Source: a virus. Taken from it: DNA of 64,000 nt. Shown here piece by piece: positions 8,260 through 16,151 of the stretch (within the stretch, counting starts at the first letter, position 1; every line of letters begins with the position of its first letter). The stretch covers positions 1 through 64,000 of IMG/VR virus record IMGVR_UViG_3300032770_000022. One strand, 5' to 3'. The notes under the pieces were generated by a model. The model had not been told where the DNA came from. It saw nothing but the letters and a program-made list of their open reading frames with translations, and made no database searches. The position numbers and the translations under genes were made by a program.

Positions 8260-8867
8260 GAGGGATACCAGTAGACATTTCCGGCAGACGTTATGGACGC
8301 CTAGTGGCCATCGAGCGGCTTGGTTTCAGGAAAGGTGAGGCGCTATGGAAGTGCCTGTGTGATTGCGGGACTTCAAGAATTGTTCCGCTGCGATGTCTAA
8401 GAGGAGGCATTTCGTCATCCTGCGGCTGTCATCGGCGAGACAGAATGAAGGCGCTTGCCTTTCGTCATGGGGAAACGGGAACGCCAACTCATAGATCGTG
8501 GTCTTCAATGAAGCAAAGGTGCACCAATCCAGCAGTTATATCGTGGAAGTATTATGGCGCCAAAGGGATTAGGGTATGCAACAGATGGAATGTATTTGCT
8601 AATTTTCTTGCCGATATGGGAGAAAGACCGCCGGGGACTTCTCTAGAGCGTCTAGACAATACCCGTGACTATTGCCCCGAAAACTGCGTGTGGGCTACTC
8701 CTCAACAACAATGTAGGAACAAGCGGACCAACCGCTTGGTGACCTATGATGGGCAAACCAAGCCATTGGCACAGTGGGCAGATGAGGTCGGGATAAACAG
8801 GAAGGCCCTTGCTGCCAGACTAAAACGAGGGTGGACCTTAGAAAAAGCGTTCACAAGTCCGATCTGA
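8256..8867 (+). CDS. HNH homing endonuclease
   Basis: 203 residues. The N-terminal half (about 10-58) shows the paired Cys pattern KCLCDCG...SSCGC of phage HNH/AP2-type endonucleases; the catalytic half has the family landmarks MKQRCTNP, YYGAKGI, NFLADMGERPPG and SLERLDNTRDYCPENCVWAT (about residues 129-148). The C-terminal 40 residues (TKPLAQWADEVGINRKALAARLKRGW) form a DNA-binding helix-turn-helix of the kind appended to such nucleases. Codon use is visibly more AT-rich than the neighbours, in keeping with a mobile gene. It is the last plus-strand gene before a convergent minus-strand operon. Confidence 0.9.
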   Translation: MRGIPVDISGRRYGRLVAIERLGFRKGEALWKCLCDCGTSRIVPLRCLRGGISSSCGCHRRDRMKALAFRHGETGTPTHRSWSSMKQRCTNPAVISWKYYGAKGIRVCNRWNVFANFLADMGERPPGTSLERLDNTRDYCPENCVWATPQQQCRNKRTNRLVTYDGQTKPLAQWADEVGINRKALAARLKRGWTLEKAFTSPI

Positions 8868-8874
8868 TCGTTCT

Positions 8875-9030
8875 TTACGGATTGTCGGGGCAACGGCAAT
8901 CCGCCGTGCGAGTGGGAGGCGTTTCGGTAGTTTTCGGCGGCTTGTGCCCGTCGCTCCATTCGCAGACGCCATCGGCGTGCCATGTCTTGCACTTGCAGTG
9001 CGGGCAGTACTGCACCGTCTCTGTTGCCAT
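8875..9030 (-). CDS. Small zinc-ribbon-like protein
   Basis: 51 residues from the ATG at 9028-9030, which overlaps the stop of the upstream gene (ATGA). Contains CPHCKCKTWHADGVCEW and a late Cys pair (DCRC), a likely metal-binding arrangement. A longer in-frame start exists 48 nt upstream but would overlap the neighbour. Function unknown. Confidence 0.5.
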   Translation of the reverse strand: MATETVQYCPHCKCKTWHADGVCEWSDGHKPPKTTETPPTRTADCRCPDNP

Positions 9031-9521
9031 CACTTCCCTCCCGCCGCCCGCCGGATTACGGCGGCGAAATGGTCGCATCCGTCAGCCCAAGTCCTATCAG
9101 CCGAAAACCACGGATTATTCCACTTGTCGGCTTCGCAAATCTTCGCCGCCTCTTCCATCCCCGCCGCGCGGGCCCGGGTAATTTCGCGGAGACGGCCCTC
9201 AGCAATTATGCCCATGGCGTAGGCTTCGTCCATCCATTTTTTAATCTCCGCCTCGAGCGAGGCGGTGCGATCGAGCGACGCCTTTAGATCAGCAGCCAAG
9301 GCGCGATGTTTTTCATACGGCACGAATGTACCGTCAGCGGAGGACTGATAATGCGGCTCCTCTGCTTCTGCTAATTCTGCGGCTAACTTCGTGCACTCCG
9401 CTTCGAGCGCGGCGATGCGGTCGGCGGCTTCTCTGAGCAGCTTACTGATGGTCAAACCGAGTGGAATGCCATCGTGTTGAACGGTGCGCAGCCGCTGGAT
9501 CAGGTCATCGGTGTTGTCCAT
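9030..9521 (-). CDS. Hypothetical coiled-coil protein
   Basis: 163 residues from the ATG at 9521, preceded by GGAGG five bases away; an alternative ATG lies four codons upstream at 9533. Residues about 15-95 are heptad-rich (REAADRIAALEAECTKLAAELAEAEE), followed by a Trp/Cys-containing C-terminus (KICEADKWNNPWF). This arrangement is common in small early phage proteins of unknown function. Part of the leftward early operon. Confidence 0.6.
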   Translation of the reverse strand: MDNTDDLIQRLRTVQHDGIPLGLTISKLLREAADRIAALEAECTKLAAELAEAEEPHYQSSADGTFVPYEKHRALAADLKASLDRTASLEAEIKKWMDEAYAMGIIAEGRLREITRARAAGMEEAAKICEADKWNNPWFSADRTWADGCDHFAAVIRRAAGGK

Positions 9522-9522
9522 C

Positions 9523-9840
9523 CTATCCTCCATCCACGCGACCGGCCGCTCTCCGCAGCATTCCGACCGTGATTATCCCCGGTGGTTTGTCGTCTTCTGG
9601 CGCGCCATCATCATGCAGATCGTCCTCCCACCATATCATCTCGAAAGCATGACCATCTGGCAGTCCCTCAAGATCACCAGCGGCTTTTAGCACTTGGTCG
9701 CGCAGTTCGCGCAGTCTCTTGACCTCCGCACGAAGCACACGAAGTTCCATCTCGGGACTTATCGCTGTCATTTCCTCCTCCATCCACGCGACCGGCACGC
9801 CGCACAGCCCGGCGATCGTCAGCCAGTGCCAGCGTTTCAC
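9523..9840 (-). CDS. Hypothetical small early protein
   Basis: 105 residues from a GTG that overlaps the upstream stop (GTGA). The N-terminus has a weak hydrophobic stretch (WLTIAGLCGVPVAW), then a helical charged segment (ELRVLRAEVKRLRELRDQVLKAAG). An ATG at 9771 preceded by GGAGGAGG is a good alternative start and would remove the hydrophobic part. A 20-nt stretch around that ribosome site recurs before the next gene (near 9530), suggesting a duplicated junction. Confidence 0.5.
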   Translation of the reverse strand: MKRWHWLTIAGLCGVPVAWMEEEMTAISPEMELRVLRAEVKRLRELRDQVLKAAGDLEGLPDGHAFEMIWWEDDLHDDGAPEDDKPPGIITVGMLRRAAGRVDGG

Positions 9841-10034
9841 AACAGTCCACGAGCGTCAGCCGTAATATCGTCCCAACTCTTTTCCAGTTCTTCGAACACG
9901 CGAAATCGCTGCGGCTCAGAGAGATCGCTTTGTCGGACTTCTTCAATGAACTCATGAAACTCATCCCACGATAGCGCCGACAGCCGCCCCGCCGTCGCCA
10001 GCATCTGCTCGAACAGCTCGTCGAGGATGGTCAT
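9837..10034 (-). CDS. Hypothetical small early protein
   Basis: 65 residues, acidic and helical (TILDELFEQMLATAGRLSALSWDEFHEF). Start set at the ATG at 10032-10034; in-frame starts at 10052 and 10100 are possible. It is the first gene of the distal part of the leftward operon, back to back with the plus-strand gene at 10123. Confidence 0.5.
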   Translation of the reverse strand: MTILDELFEQMLATAGRLSALSWDEFHEFIEEVRQSDLSEPQRFRVFEELEKSWDDITADARGLL

Positions 10035-10122
10035 AGGCGGCATACCCTGCATTGAAGCCCCCGGAATAGATCGTGCTGGCGATATACGCACTCGATCCAC
10101 CAGATCATGCTATCCTCCAGCG

Positions 10123-10398
10123 ATGAAACGAGACGCCGCACATCTCCGCTGGGTCCGGTCCCTGCCGTGCTGCGTGCGCGGATGCCATGGCAGTCCGATC
10201 CAGGCACACCATGTCAGGTCGGCGGCGACGGCCGGAATCGGCCTGAAACCGGACGATCGGTCTGTTGTTGCTATGTGCCATGAACATCACCGGGAAGGGC
10301 ATCAGAAGGGCTGGAAGTGGTTCGAGGCGACGTACCAGATCGATCTGGCGAGCGAGGCGGCGTTCCTGTCCAGAGCGTCGCGCATACCGATGCCGTGA
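10123..10398 (+). CDS. YbcO/DUF968-like putative HNH-type nuclease
   Basis: 91 residues. LRWVRSLPCCVRGCHGSPIQAHHVRSAA followed by VAMCHEHHREGHQKG gives the Cys-Cys/His-His metal-binding pattern of small phage proteins of the YbcO/DUF968 group, linked to recombination. The start is the ATG at 10123; weaker upstream codons are not needed. It is isolated on the plus strand inside a minus-strand operon, so it probably has its own promoter, which I could not locate convincingly. Confidence 0.65.
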   Translation: MKRDAAHLRWVRSLPCCVRGCHGSPIQAHHVRSAATAGIGLKPDDRSVVAMCHEHHREGHQKGWKWFEATYQIDLASEAAFLSRASRIPMP

Positions 10399-10619
10399 CG
10401 GCGGGGCATGCCGCTCGAGCGCGGATCAGCGCCTGGACGGTGCGCAGGGGATGCACGACGGTCTGCTGCCCGAGGAAGCCGTGCCGGAAGCAGGCGAGCC
10501 GGTATCCGCCAGAATGCCCCGGCGCGGGCTTCCTACGCATGCTGGGCGGGTTCTGGGCCTTCCCCCCTGGTGGGGTGCGGGGAAGCCGTCGGCGCCATCC
10601 TGCGCGTCCTGGGGCGGTT

Positions 10620-10730
10620 CTAGGCCCATGCGAGCCTCCAGAGCATCAGGAACAGTTCGGCGGCGGTCGCTGTGAGCAGGAGCGCGGAGAGGATGCCGCG
10701 AGCGGGGGCCAGATCATCGTCGTCGGTCAC
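10620..10730 (-). CDS. Tiny single-span membrane protein
   Basis: 36 residues from a GTG that overlaps the stop of the upstream gene (GTGA), ending at TAG. The acidic N-terminus (TDDDDLAPARG) is followed by one hydrophobic helix (ILSALLLTATAAELFLMLW). The overlap and clear membrane helix support a real gene; function unknown. Between it and the gene at 10123-10398 (10399-10619) I see no convincing gene. Confidence 0.45.
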   Translation of the reverse strand: MTDDDDLAPARGILSALLLTATAAELFLMLWRLAWA

Positions 10731-11473
10731 CGGGGGAACTCCCTAACTATCAGGTCATCCGGCAACGGCCGCACCTTGTCGTACTGCTTGGCGAAGAACG
10801 GCACAAATGACCGGGCGCACTGGTCACGCAGAGAGCGCATCCACGCGAGGTCCATCGGACGGCGATGCGGGCCGCTCTCACCGCCTGCAATGACCCAGTG
10901 AATCAGGACGGGCTTTCCTCGCGCCCACTCCGACTCACAGGCGGCGGGGATATCTATCGGGCCTAGCAGCGGCTCGCATGAGAGAAAACGAACCGCCGCT
11001 GGAACTGTATTGAGGATGGGGATGCGGCGGTTTGCTTCCTCCTGGTTCTCGACGGTGGTGCCGAACCATAAGTTCCCAGGCACATCGCCCTCCCACCAGA
11101 CCGGCATCATGCCGGCGATATTCTGGGGACGTTTGGTCAACAGAAGCCAGTCCAGAGACGGCGTGGCGTCGATCATCGACCAAAGGTCAACGCGCCACTG
11201 CGGATCGACCTGATTGTCGAACACGTCCGCGAGGCTGCAACAGAACACGCGGCGGCGGACACCCTCGGCCTCGGCCCGCTTGTTCCACTTGAGCGGCTGT
11301 TGCCAGTAGGCGGCGGAAGTCCGGCGTCGAGGATGGTTGCCCCACTGGACTAGACCGCTGCGCTTGGACCATGTCTCGGCATAGCAGTTGTCGCAGGCGG
11401 GGCTAACTTTGGTACAGCCCACCCATGCGTTGAACGTGTGATCGGTCCACTCGATCTTGCTATTCTCAACCAT
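10727..11473 (-). CDS. Phage Gp37/Gp68 family protein (DUF5131)
   Basis: 248 residues. The N-terminal signature IEWTDHTFNAWVGCTKVSPAC plus DNCYAE places Cys20, Cys27 and Cys30 in the three-cysteine arrangement of the Gp37/Gp68 family, which resembles radical-SAM iron-sulfur clusters. LLLTKRPQN, LWFGTTVENQ, RFLSCEPLLGPI and WVIAGGESG are further family landmarks. Members are common in mycobacteriophages and other phages, but the reaction is not established. Located in the leftward early operon; start overlaps the upstream gene by 8 nt. Confidence 0.85.
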   Translation of the reverse strand: MVENSKIEWTDHTFNAWVGCTKVSPACDNCYAETWSKRSGLVQWGNHPRRRTSAAYWQQPLKWNKRAEAEGVRRRVFCCSLADVFDNQVDPQWRVDLWSMIDATPSLDWLLLTKRPQNIAGMMPVWWEGDVPGNLWFGTTVENQEEANRRIPILNTVPAAVRFLSCEPLLGPIDIPAACESEWARGKPVLIHWVIAGGESGPHRRPMDLAWMRSLRDQCARSFVPFFAKQYDKVRPLPDDLIVREFPR

Positions 11474-11687
11474 CGCATGATCCTGACGCGTGCCTCGGCG
11501 GCTTTTCCATCGGGTTCTGCCTCAGCCACTCGACGATCGTCTCCACGATGGCGATCTGGCGGTCGGCGCGGGCCTTGCTCAGCGTGCCCCGGTCGATGAA
11601 CTTCGGATAGACAGACCGACGCAGCTTCAACTCGCGCTCAAGCTCGGCGATGGCTTCCTTCGTGGTGACGGGGAACAGGTCGCTCAT
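11466..11687 (-). CDS. Small phage hypothetical protein
   Basis: 73 residues from the ATG at 11687. The core EAIAELERELKLRRSVYPKFIDRGTL followed by ADRQIAIVETIVEWL matches a widespread family of short phage proteins that begin DLFPVT and lack a known function. The 3' end overlaps the DUF5131 gene and the 5' end overlaps the winged-helix gene, showing an operon. Confidence 0.65.
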   Translation of the reverse strand: MSDLFPVTTKEAIAELERELKLRRSVYPKFIDRGTLSKARADRQIAIVETIVEWLRQNPMEKPPRHASGSCDG

Positions 11688-12031
11688 GTCGCCCTGTCCT
11701 CTGCATGCGCGCTGCGCCGGCCGCGTCTCATCCCGCCGATGCGGCCTATCTGTTCTCCCAGCGCAAGTCCTGCTTTGGTCGCGCGCACGAGCGGGATGCG
11801 CCTGTCCTCGTGGTTGGTCGCCAATTCGAGCAGATCGCGGCTGGTCAATTCCCGGATGTAACGCCAAGCCGTCCCGTGGTCCCGCTGGATGGCATCCGCG
11901 ATCTGCGCCGTGCTGACCGGCTTGTTGCATGCCTCCCGCAGCACGAGCAGGTGGATCGTGCGCAGGTCGCGCAGCCTCGGGTCGCTCTCGATCAGCGCGC
12001 CGAGCGCGTCCAGGTTGCCGTTGCGTGGCAT
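11684..12031 (-). CDS. Winged-helix transcriptional regulator (MarR-like)
   Basis: 115 residues. Residues about 23-85 read as a winged helix: LRTIHLLVLREACN, then VSTAQIADAIQRDHGTAWRYI (recognition helix) and a wing RDLLELATNHEDRRIPLVRAT. The C-terminus is basic. Probably a regulator of the early operon or of host genes; no effector domain is present. It lies four bases downstream of the RecT gene. Confidence 0.65.
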   Translation of the reverse strand: MPRNGNLDALGALIESDPRLRDLRTIHLLVLREACNKPVSTAQIADAIQRDHGTAWRYIRELTSRDLLELATNHEDRRIPLVRATKAGLALGEQIGRIGGMRRGRRSAHAEDRAT

Positions 12032-12034
12032 GTG

Positions 12035-13816
12035 TCATCCTCTCCTGTAGACGCTCAGGCGCGCGTGCTTCTGGTCGAACGCGACCTTCGCCTTGGCGAA
12101 CAACTCCGGCTTCTCGACCTTCAACCGCTGCATCGTCTTCATCGCGCCCTTCACGGCTGTATCAAATATCGCCGCGCCCTGGGCGTTGAGCGGGATCGCT
12201 TCAAGGTCCCGCAACTGCGTCTCGACCCATGCCTCGTCGTCATCGGCCTGCGACTCCTGCTTCGCGGCCTTCGCTTTGGGCTTGAGCGCGATGAGCCAGT
12301 CAGGAGCAAACAATCCGTTCTTGCGCAGGAATTGCTCTATCGCCTCCAGCAGCAACGGACGCTGACCCGCTGGCATGCCTTCGATCGTCTGACGCTGCGC
12401 TTCCCACCACGCGTCGGTAATCATGGCCGTAGCCATAACGCGCATGAACTCATGACGGTATGCGGGCCAGTCCAATTTGTCGCCTTTCATCGGCACAGAC
12501 ACAGCGAGAATTATAGGGTCGTCTGCTGGCATCTTCTCGCCATCGCCGTCGTCGCCGGGCAGCGGCGGTTCCTCGTCCAGCACGGCGAGAATACGCGCGG
12601 CCTCCGGAAACGCTCGCGCCGCGCCGATCGCATCCTCGTTGTTCTCTGTGATCGTCGCCATCCAGTCGGTATTGTCATTCACCCCGTTCCACAACGCGAC
12701 CAGATCGCGCGCAAACGCCACCGGATTGCGGTACGGCTCATTCATGACATCGCCATACTGATCGATCAGCACCGCCTCGAATTCGGGCGTGGACTCTGGT
12801 GGCGGCGGTTCCGGCTGACGCTGCGCCGTAGGCGGTTCCTCGCGCCGCCTGTCCGTGTGCGCCGCACCGGGATCGCGCCCCTGCCGGACCGGCTCGCGCG
12901 GATCGGGCTGCTCGTCCTCCGGCACGTCTGGTATGCCGTCCATCGGCGTCGCGGTGCCGTCGATCACCGTGCCGAAATCAAGCCGGTGTCCGCCTTCCTG
13001 CGCGTCCTCGATGCCGATGCCGGCGCGAAGCTCCGGGCACTTCGGCAGCAGCTTCGCGAGACGGCGCAGCACCGTCTTGCGTCCCATCTCCGGCGCATCG
13101 CGCACCCACGCGGCTTCGAGCCATGTGTTCGGGAGGCGTTCGCTTTTGTCCTCCGCGCGTTCCTTCGCCGCGAGCGCGGTGCGGTAGCTCTGGCTGCGGT
13201 TGCGGATGCCGAGGATTTCGGTCCACGACATGATCTCGAATTCCTCGCCCTCGTTGAGGAACTGCGCGATCGCGTAGCAGCCGCGCGGCGTCAGGCTGCT
13301 CGTGTCGAGGTCGATGTTCGGCTTGTGGCGGATGAACCGCTCCGATCCCTTCTCGTAGTCGAATACCTCGCCGGGGAACACGACGCCGGTCGCGATGTCC
13401 TTGATGAACCCGGAACGGAAGGCGAGCTCGACGTAGCCTGGATAGCCGATGATCAGGTTCAGGTCGTACCCCGCATCGACCCACTCACCCTTGACCTTCT
13501 TGCGGCGGGCGAACGGTATCAGATGGCTTTGCTGCAACACGGTGCCGGGCACCAGCCCGAGATAGGTCAGCGACATGAACGCGCCGAGGGACTGGCGCAG
13601 GTCGCACTTGTAGATCAGCGGCGTCTTGCTCGCCGCCTGGATGAACGCGCGCAGCATCGTCTCCGCGTTCAGGTGCTTCGGGATCGCGGCGTTCATAATA
13701 TCTTTCAGTTCCTTCGTGTCGAACGCCTCGGCCAGACTGGTGCAGTCCTTCAGCTTCTTGAACCCGGCCTTCGTCGGCATCGTCGCCACGTTGTCGGCCT
13801 TTGCTGTCTCGCTCAT
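12035..13816 (-). CDS. recT: RecT-family single-strand annealing protein with long C-terminal extension
   Basis: 593 residues. The first ~280 residues follow RecT: LNAETMLRAFIQAASKTPLIYKC, SLGAFMSLTYLGLVPG, the HLIPF...LIIGYPGYVELAFRSG core, and the later MGRKTVLRRLAKLLP helix. RecT proteins anneal complementary single strands during phage recombination, usually with a partner exonuclease; no exonuclease is recognisable in this window. The C-terminal 300 residues are unusual: an acidic/proline linker (about 300-345) and a second helical domain. Start ATG overlaps the upstream stop (ATGA). Confidence 0.85.
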   Translation of the reverse strand: MSETAKADNVATMPTKAGFKKLKDCTSLAEAFDTKELKDIMNAAIPKHLNAETMLRAFIQAASKTPLIYKCDLRQSLGAFMSLTYLGLVPGTVLQQSHLIPFARRKKVKGEWVDAGYDLNLIIGYPGYVELAFRSGFIKDIATGVVFPGEVFDYEKGSERFIRHKPNIDLDTSSLTPRGCYAIAQFLNEGEEFEIMSWTEILGIRNRSQSYRTALAAKERAEDKSERLPNTWLEAAWVRDAPEMGRKTVLRRLAKLLPKCPELRAGIGIEDAQEGGHRLDFGTVIDGTATPMDGIPDVPEDEQPDPREPVRQGRDPGAAHTDRRREEPPTAQRQPEPPPPESTPEFEAVLIDQYGDVMNEPYRNPVAFARDLVALWNGVNDNTDWMATITENNEDAIGAARAFPEAARILAVLDEEPPLPGDDGDGEKMPADDPIILAVSVPMKGDKLDWPAYRHEFMRVMATAMITDAWWEAQRQTIEGMPAGQRPLLLEAIEQFLRKNGLFAPDWLIALKPKAKAAKQESQADDDEAWVETQLRDLEAIPLNAQGAAIFDTAVKGAMKTMQRLKVEKPELFAKAKVAFDQKHARLSVYRRG

Positions 13817-13983
13817 TGTGAGTTCCTTTGGATTTCATTGATGATGGCGCGCTCAATCCAGGCTGACCTGGGTAGGCGACCGCGTAGTTTATCGATCTCC
13901 ATCTTCAAGCTCGGGAGAAGGAAGATGATCTGTTGCTTCCGTTTTTCCTTTTCCGGCTTCGGATCGTCGAATGACAATTTCAT
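13813..13983 (-). CDS. Small ribbon-helix-helix-like protein
   Basis: 56 residues from the ATG at 13983, which overlaps the upstream stop. KQQIIFLLPSLKMEIDKLRG and LPRSAWIERAIINEI fit a ribbon-helix-helix fold (beta strand, two helices). Likely a DNA-binding regulator in the recombination operon. Confidence 0.55.
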   Translation of the reverse strand: MKLSFDDPKPEKEKRKQQIIFLLPSLKMEIDKLRGRLPRSAWIERAIINEIQRNSQ

Positions 13984-14789
13984 CGCTTCATGCCCGGCAA
14001 GGTCTGCTCGGCGACCCACTCGATGCCCTGTATGGGAAGCGGCTTGCCGGTCTCGTCTCGCATCTTCCGTGCCTCGCTTATCTTGTCGGGATCAACCATC
14101 AGATAGGCGCGCGGCACTTTCTTGATGTCCACCACGCGCCATTTCCACGTCTGCCGGATGGATGCGACCGCGCCCATGATGCCGCGCACCCGACTGGTCT
14201 CTGCCGGGCGCGCCGCTGCCTCCCGCTCGGCCCGCGCGGCGATCTCGGCCTGCGCCTGGGCCAGCCGCTCGCGGTCCATCGCCTCGTCGGAGAACAGCCC
14301 GGCGGCTTCCTCCGCTTCCTTGGCGGCCTTCGCTGCGGCTTCCGCAGCTTCACGCTGCGCCTTGGCGATGTCCGCGAGCCGCTTTTCCTCGATCGCCCGT
14401 TTGCGCTGCATGAAATCGAACAGCACGGCCTGCACCGGGGTCAGCGCGGCGACAAGCACGGCATCGAACGCCTGATACCAGCCGTCCACCGCCGTGCCCA
14501 TCTCGCGGATCGGCCGCTTGTGCTCGTCGTGCTTGCGCTTGGCGATGGAGGTCGTCTTGCCGGACAGCGACCGGGCCGTCTCGATATCGTCGGTGAACTT
14601 CTGCGCCGTTTCCTCGTCGCCGTCCTCGATGCGCGGATGCAGCGCCAGCGCATTCCTGAGCGACGGGATGATGATGTTGTCGCGCTGCTCGACGATCGGC
14701 TCGTTCTCGTAGTCGAGCCATTCCTTGACCTGTTCCCTGGTCAGCGGCGCGGGCGGCTCCGGCGCGTTGCTGCGTGCCATGTCATCCAT
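13980..14789 (-). CDS. Coiled-coil phage recombination-module protein
   Basis: 269 residues from the ATG at 14789, overlapping the upstream stop. The middle is a long alanine/glutamate-rich coiled coil (about residues 110-195: AKAQREAAEAAAKAAKEAEE), followed by a compact C-terminal domain with WKWRVVDIKKVPRAYLMVD and PIQGIEWVAEQTL. Proteins of this architecture are common next to RecT or Erf genes in phages; function is not established. A structural or accessory role in recombination is inferred from position. Confidence 0.65.
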   Translation of the reverse strand: MDDMARSNAPEPPAPLTREQVKEWLDYENEPIVEQRDNIIIPSLRNALALHPRIEDGDEETAQKFTDDIETARSLSGKTTSIAKRKHDEHKRPIREMGTAVDGWYQAFDAVLVAALTPVQAVLFDFMQRKRAIEEKRLADIAKAQREAAEAAAKAAKEAEEAAGLFSDEAMDRERLAQAQAEIAARAEREAAARPAETSRVRGIMGAVASIRQTWKWRVVDIKKVPRAYLMVDPDKISEARKMRDETGKPLPIQGIEWVAEQTLPGMKR

Positions 14790-15244
14790 CACGGTTTGCC
14801 CTCCAGGTATTGGAGGAACTCGCCCCACTGGCTCAGGACCTCCGTCTGCGGTTCGGTCGCGCCCTTCGGCATCGACGTGATCGTCATGGCCGCGCCGCTC
14901 TGCCTGCCGCGAAACCAGTCCAGCGCCTCGTCCACGGTCAGCCATTCGATCTCGGCCTGTAGTTCCTCGATCGTCATCGTCGGCGGGAGCGTGTCGTCCA
15001 CCGTGTCCGCACCGGTCAGGATGCCGTTGGACATCATCGGCTGACCGTCTCGGCGGCGTCGGATGCGGAATGCCATCTCGGCCTTGTGCAGCAGCCCCTT
15101 GTCATCCACGAATAGCACGTCGCCGTTCTCGAAGGTCGCGCCGATGCACAGCCCGCCGGGCAGGTATTTGGTCATCCCTGTATAGTCCAGATATTCGATC
15201 TCGGTGATCTGCCGAGCCTTTGCGTCGATCAGATATGCTTTCAT
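14789..15244 (-). CDS. DUF3846-like protein
   Basis: 151 residues. The N-terminal MKAYLIDAKARQITEIEYLD, then CIGATFENGDVLFVDDKGLLH and FRIRRRRDGQPMMSNGILTG match the DUF3846 pattern of phage and plasmid proteins. The C-terminal third is helical and may be a separate interaction region. The start ATG at 15244 is preceded by ACAGAGGACAAC, the same ribosome-site word used in the 26-28 kb operon. Confidence 0.6.
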   Translation of the reverse strand: MKAYLIDAKARQITEIEYLDYTGMTKYLPGGLCIGATFENGDVLFVDDKGLLHKAEMAFRIRRRRDGQPMMSNGILTGADTVDDTLPPTMTIEELQAEIEWLTVDEALDWFRGRQSGAAMTITSMPKGATEPQTEVLSQWGEFLQYLEGKP

Positions 15245-15603
15245 GTTGTCCTCTGTGGTGCGAAGTGTGGGATCAGTCGCCGATGCGAGATCGGCTTGGT
15301 CGGACTGAGGCATGGGTGATCCGGTTCATGCTGCCGCGCCCATGCCTTGACCGCGAGCAGCCAGTCGTACGTCGCCTCGTCGATGATGGTGCCCGTCCAG
15401 ATGTCGGACACTCGCGGCGCGTGTGCGGGATCGTCATGCGGCGCGAACTGCTCGCCGTCCAGCACGGCCCACCAACCGATCTGATCGTGGTGGCAGATCA
15501 TGGCCGGCACCTGCCAACCGCCGCGCACGAGGCGCAGCTTGAACCAGCCGGGCGACGGCGGCCAAATCAAGCGCCGCTGCGAGGGGGCATGCCGGTCGGT
15601 CAT
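15241..15603 (-). CDS. Hypothetical early protein
   Basis: 120 residues from the ATG at 15603, overlapping neighbours on both sides. Tryptophan-rich: PGWFKLRLVRGGWQVPAMI, IGWWAVLDGEQF and YDWLLAVKAWA. This pattern occurs in short phage proteins of unknown function encoded near recombination genes. No catalytic motif. Confidence 0.55.
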   Translation of the reverse strand: MTDRHAPSQRRLIWPPSPGWFKLRLVRGGWQVPAMICHHDQIGWWAVLDGEQFAPHDDPAHAPRVSDIWTGTIIDEATYDWLLAVKAWARQHEPDHPCLSPTKPISHRRLIPHFAPQRTT

Positions 15604-15830
15604 ACCATGCGCCTCTCGATGAACAGTTCGTCTCTCAGATTGGGATTGGCATAGCTGTGATCGGTGAGGTACTTCTGCTTCCTCCACAGGTGCGAATAAT
15701 TGGCGTCCATCAGGCTAGGCGGACAGGCAACGATGCCGAATAGAAAGTCGTCGCTATCCCGATCCAAGACGCGAGACTCCCACCAAGGAATACGGCGTCC
15801 TCTACCCGGATGCTCCCAGGGGCCGGTCAT
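15600..15830 (-). CDS. Hypothetical early protein
   Basis: 76 residues from the ATG at 15828-15830, chosen because it overlaps the TGA ending the DUF551 reading frame (ATGA), the spacing used throughout this operon. A longer open frame extends upstream to 15953 but would run across the DUF551 gene. Contains WWESRVLDRDSDDFLFG and HLWRKQKYLTDH. Function unknown. Confidence 0.5.
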   Translation of the reverse strand: MTGPWEHPGRGRRIPWWESRVLDRDSDDFLFGIVACPPSLMDANYSHLWRKQKYLTDHSYANPNLRDELFIERRMV

Positions 15831-16044
15831 CGCGGCGGCTCCGGCAAAGGCATCCAGTGCGTCAGGTGCCAATCGACCGTCACAAGGCCACCATAGTCGC
15901 CATGTCCCAGGCGTATCCATCGCCTGCGGCCCACACAAACCGGCCGTTGGCAAATGCTGCTGATCCTACCCTCTTGCCGTCCGTGACAAGTATGGGAGCG
16001 ACATCATCCTCAATCTGCGGCGCTGTCTCTATTGGCTGCCACAC
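15827..16044 (-). pseudogene. DUF551 gene with apparent -1 frameshift
   Basis: The GTG at 16044 follows a strong AAGGAAGGGAG ribosome site and starts WQPIETAPQIEDD, ILVTDGKRVGSAAF, the N-terminal signature of DUF551. That frame stops at 15880. The frame one base back carries the conserved DUF551 end (WHLTHWMPLPEPPR) and stops at 15827, exactly overlapping the next ATG. So the gene reads as one protein of about 72 residues if a -1 shift or missing base occurs around 15880-15910. Either a real mutation, recoding or a base error. It is the first gene of the leftward operon. Confidence 0.6.
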
Positions 16045-16068
16045 AACCTATCTCCCTTCCTTCGCAAA

Positions 16069-16097
16069 TCCATTGCATGACATCCCGCGATTGTCAA
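16069..16097 (-). promoter_or_regulatory. Leftward early promoter (candidate)
   Basis: On the minus strand a perfect -35 TTGACA (16092-16097) is followed after 17 nt by AATGGA (16069-16074), a weak -10. It stands in front of the whole leftward operon beginning at 16044 and is back to back with the rightward promoter at 16116. The weak -10 suggests control by an activator. Confidence 0.45.
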
Positions 16098-16115
16098 ATC
16101 CACGTTTTTGCGCGG

Positions 16116-16145
16116 TTGACACGGTTGTGCATCGCGGAGCATGAT
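16116..16145 (+). promoter_or_regulatory. Rightward promoter, candidate for a leaderless transcript
   Basis: TTGACA (16116-16121), spacer 18, CATGAT (16140-16145). The expected transcription start, 6-8 nt after the -10, coincides with the GTG at 16152 of the regulator gene, so that mRNA could be leaderless, as known for some phage repressor transcripts. Its -35 lies 18 nt from the -35 of the opposing promoter. Confidence 0.5.
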
Positions 16146-16151
16146 TCCGCC

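Noticed and set aside
10399-10675. Overlapping open frames on both strands (for example minus 10426-10629)
   Set aside because: Low-complexity Pro/Arg/Ser products, no ribosome sites that decide a start, and no family; only the 36-residue membrane peptide at 10620-10730 was kept.
11705-14125. An 806-codon open frame on the plus strand, antisense to RecT and its neighbours
   Set aside because: It is the mirror of strongly biased GC3 coding on the other strand; composition is Arg/Leu/His-rich without domains, and the minus-strand genes are recognisable.
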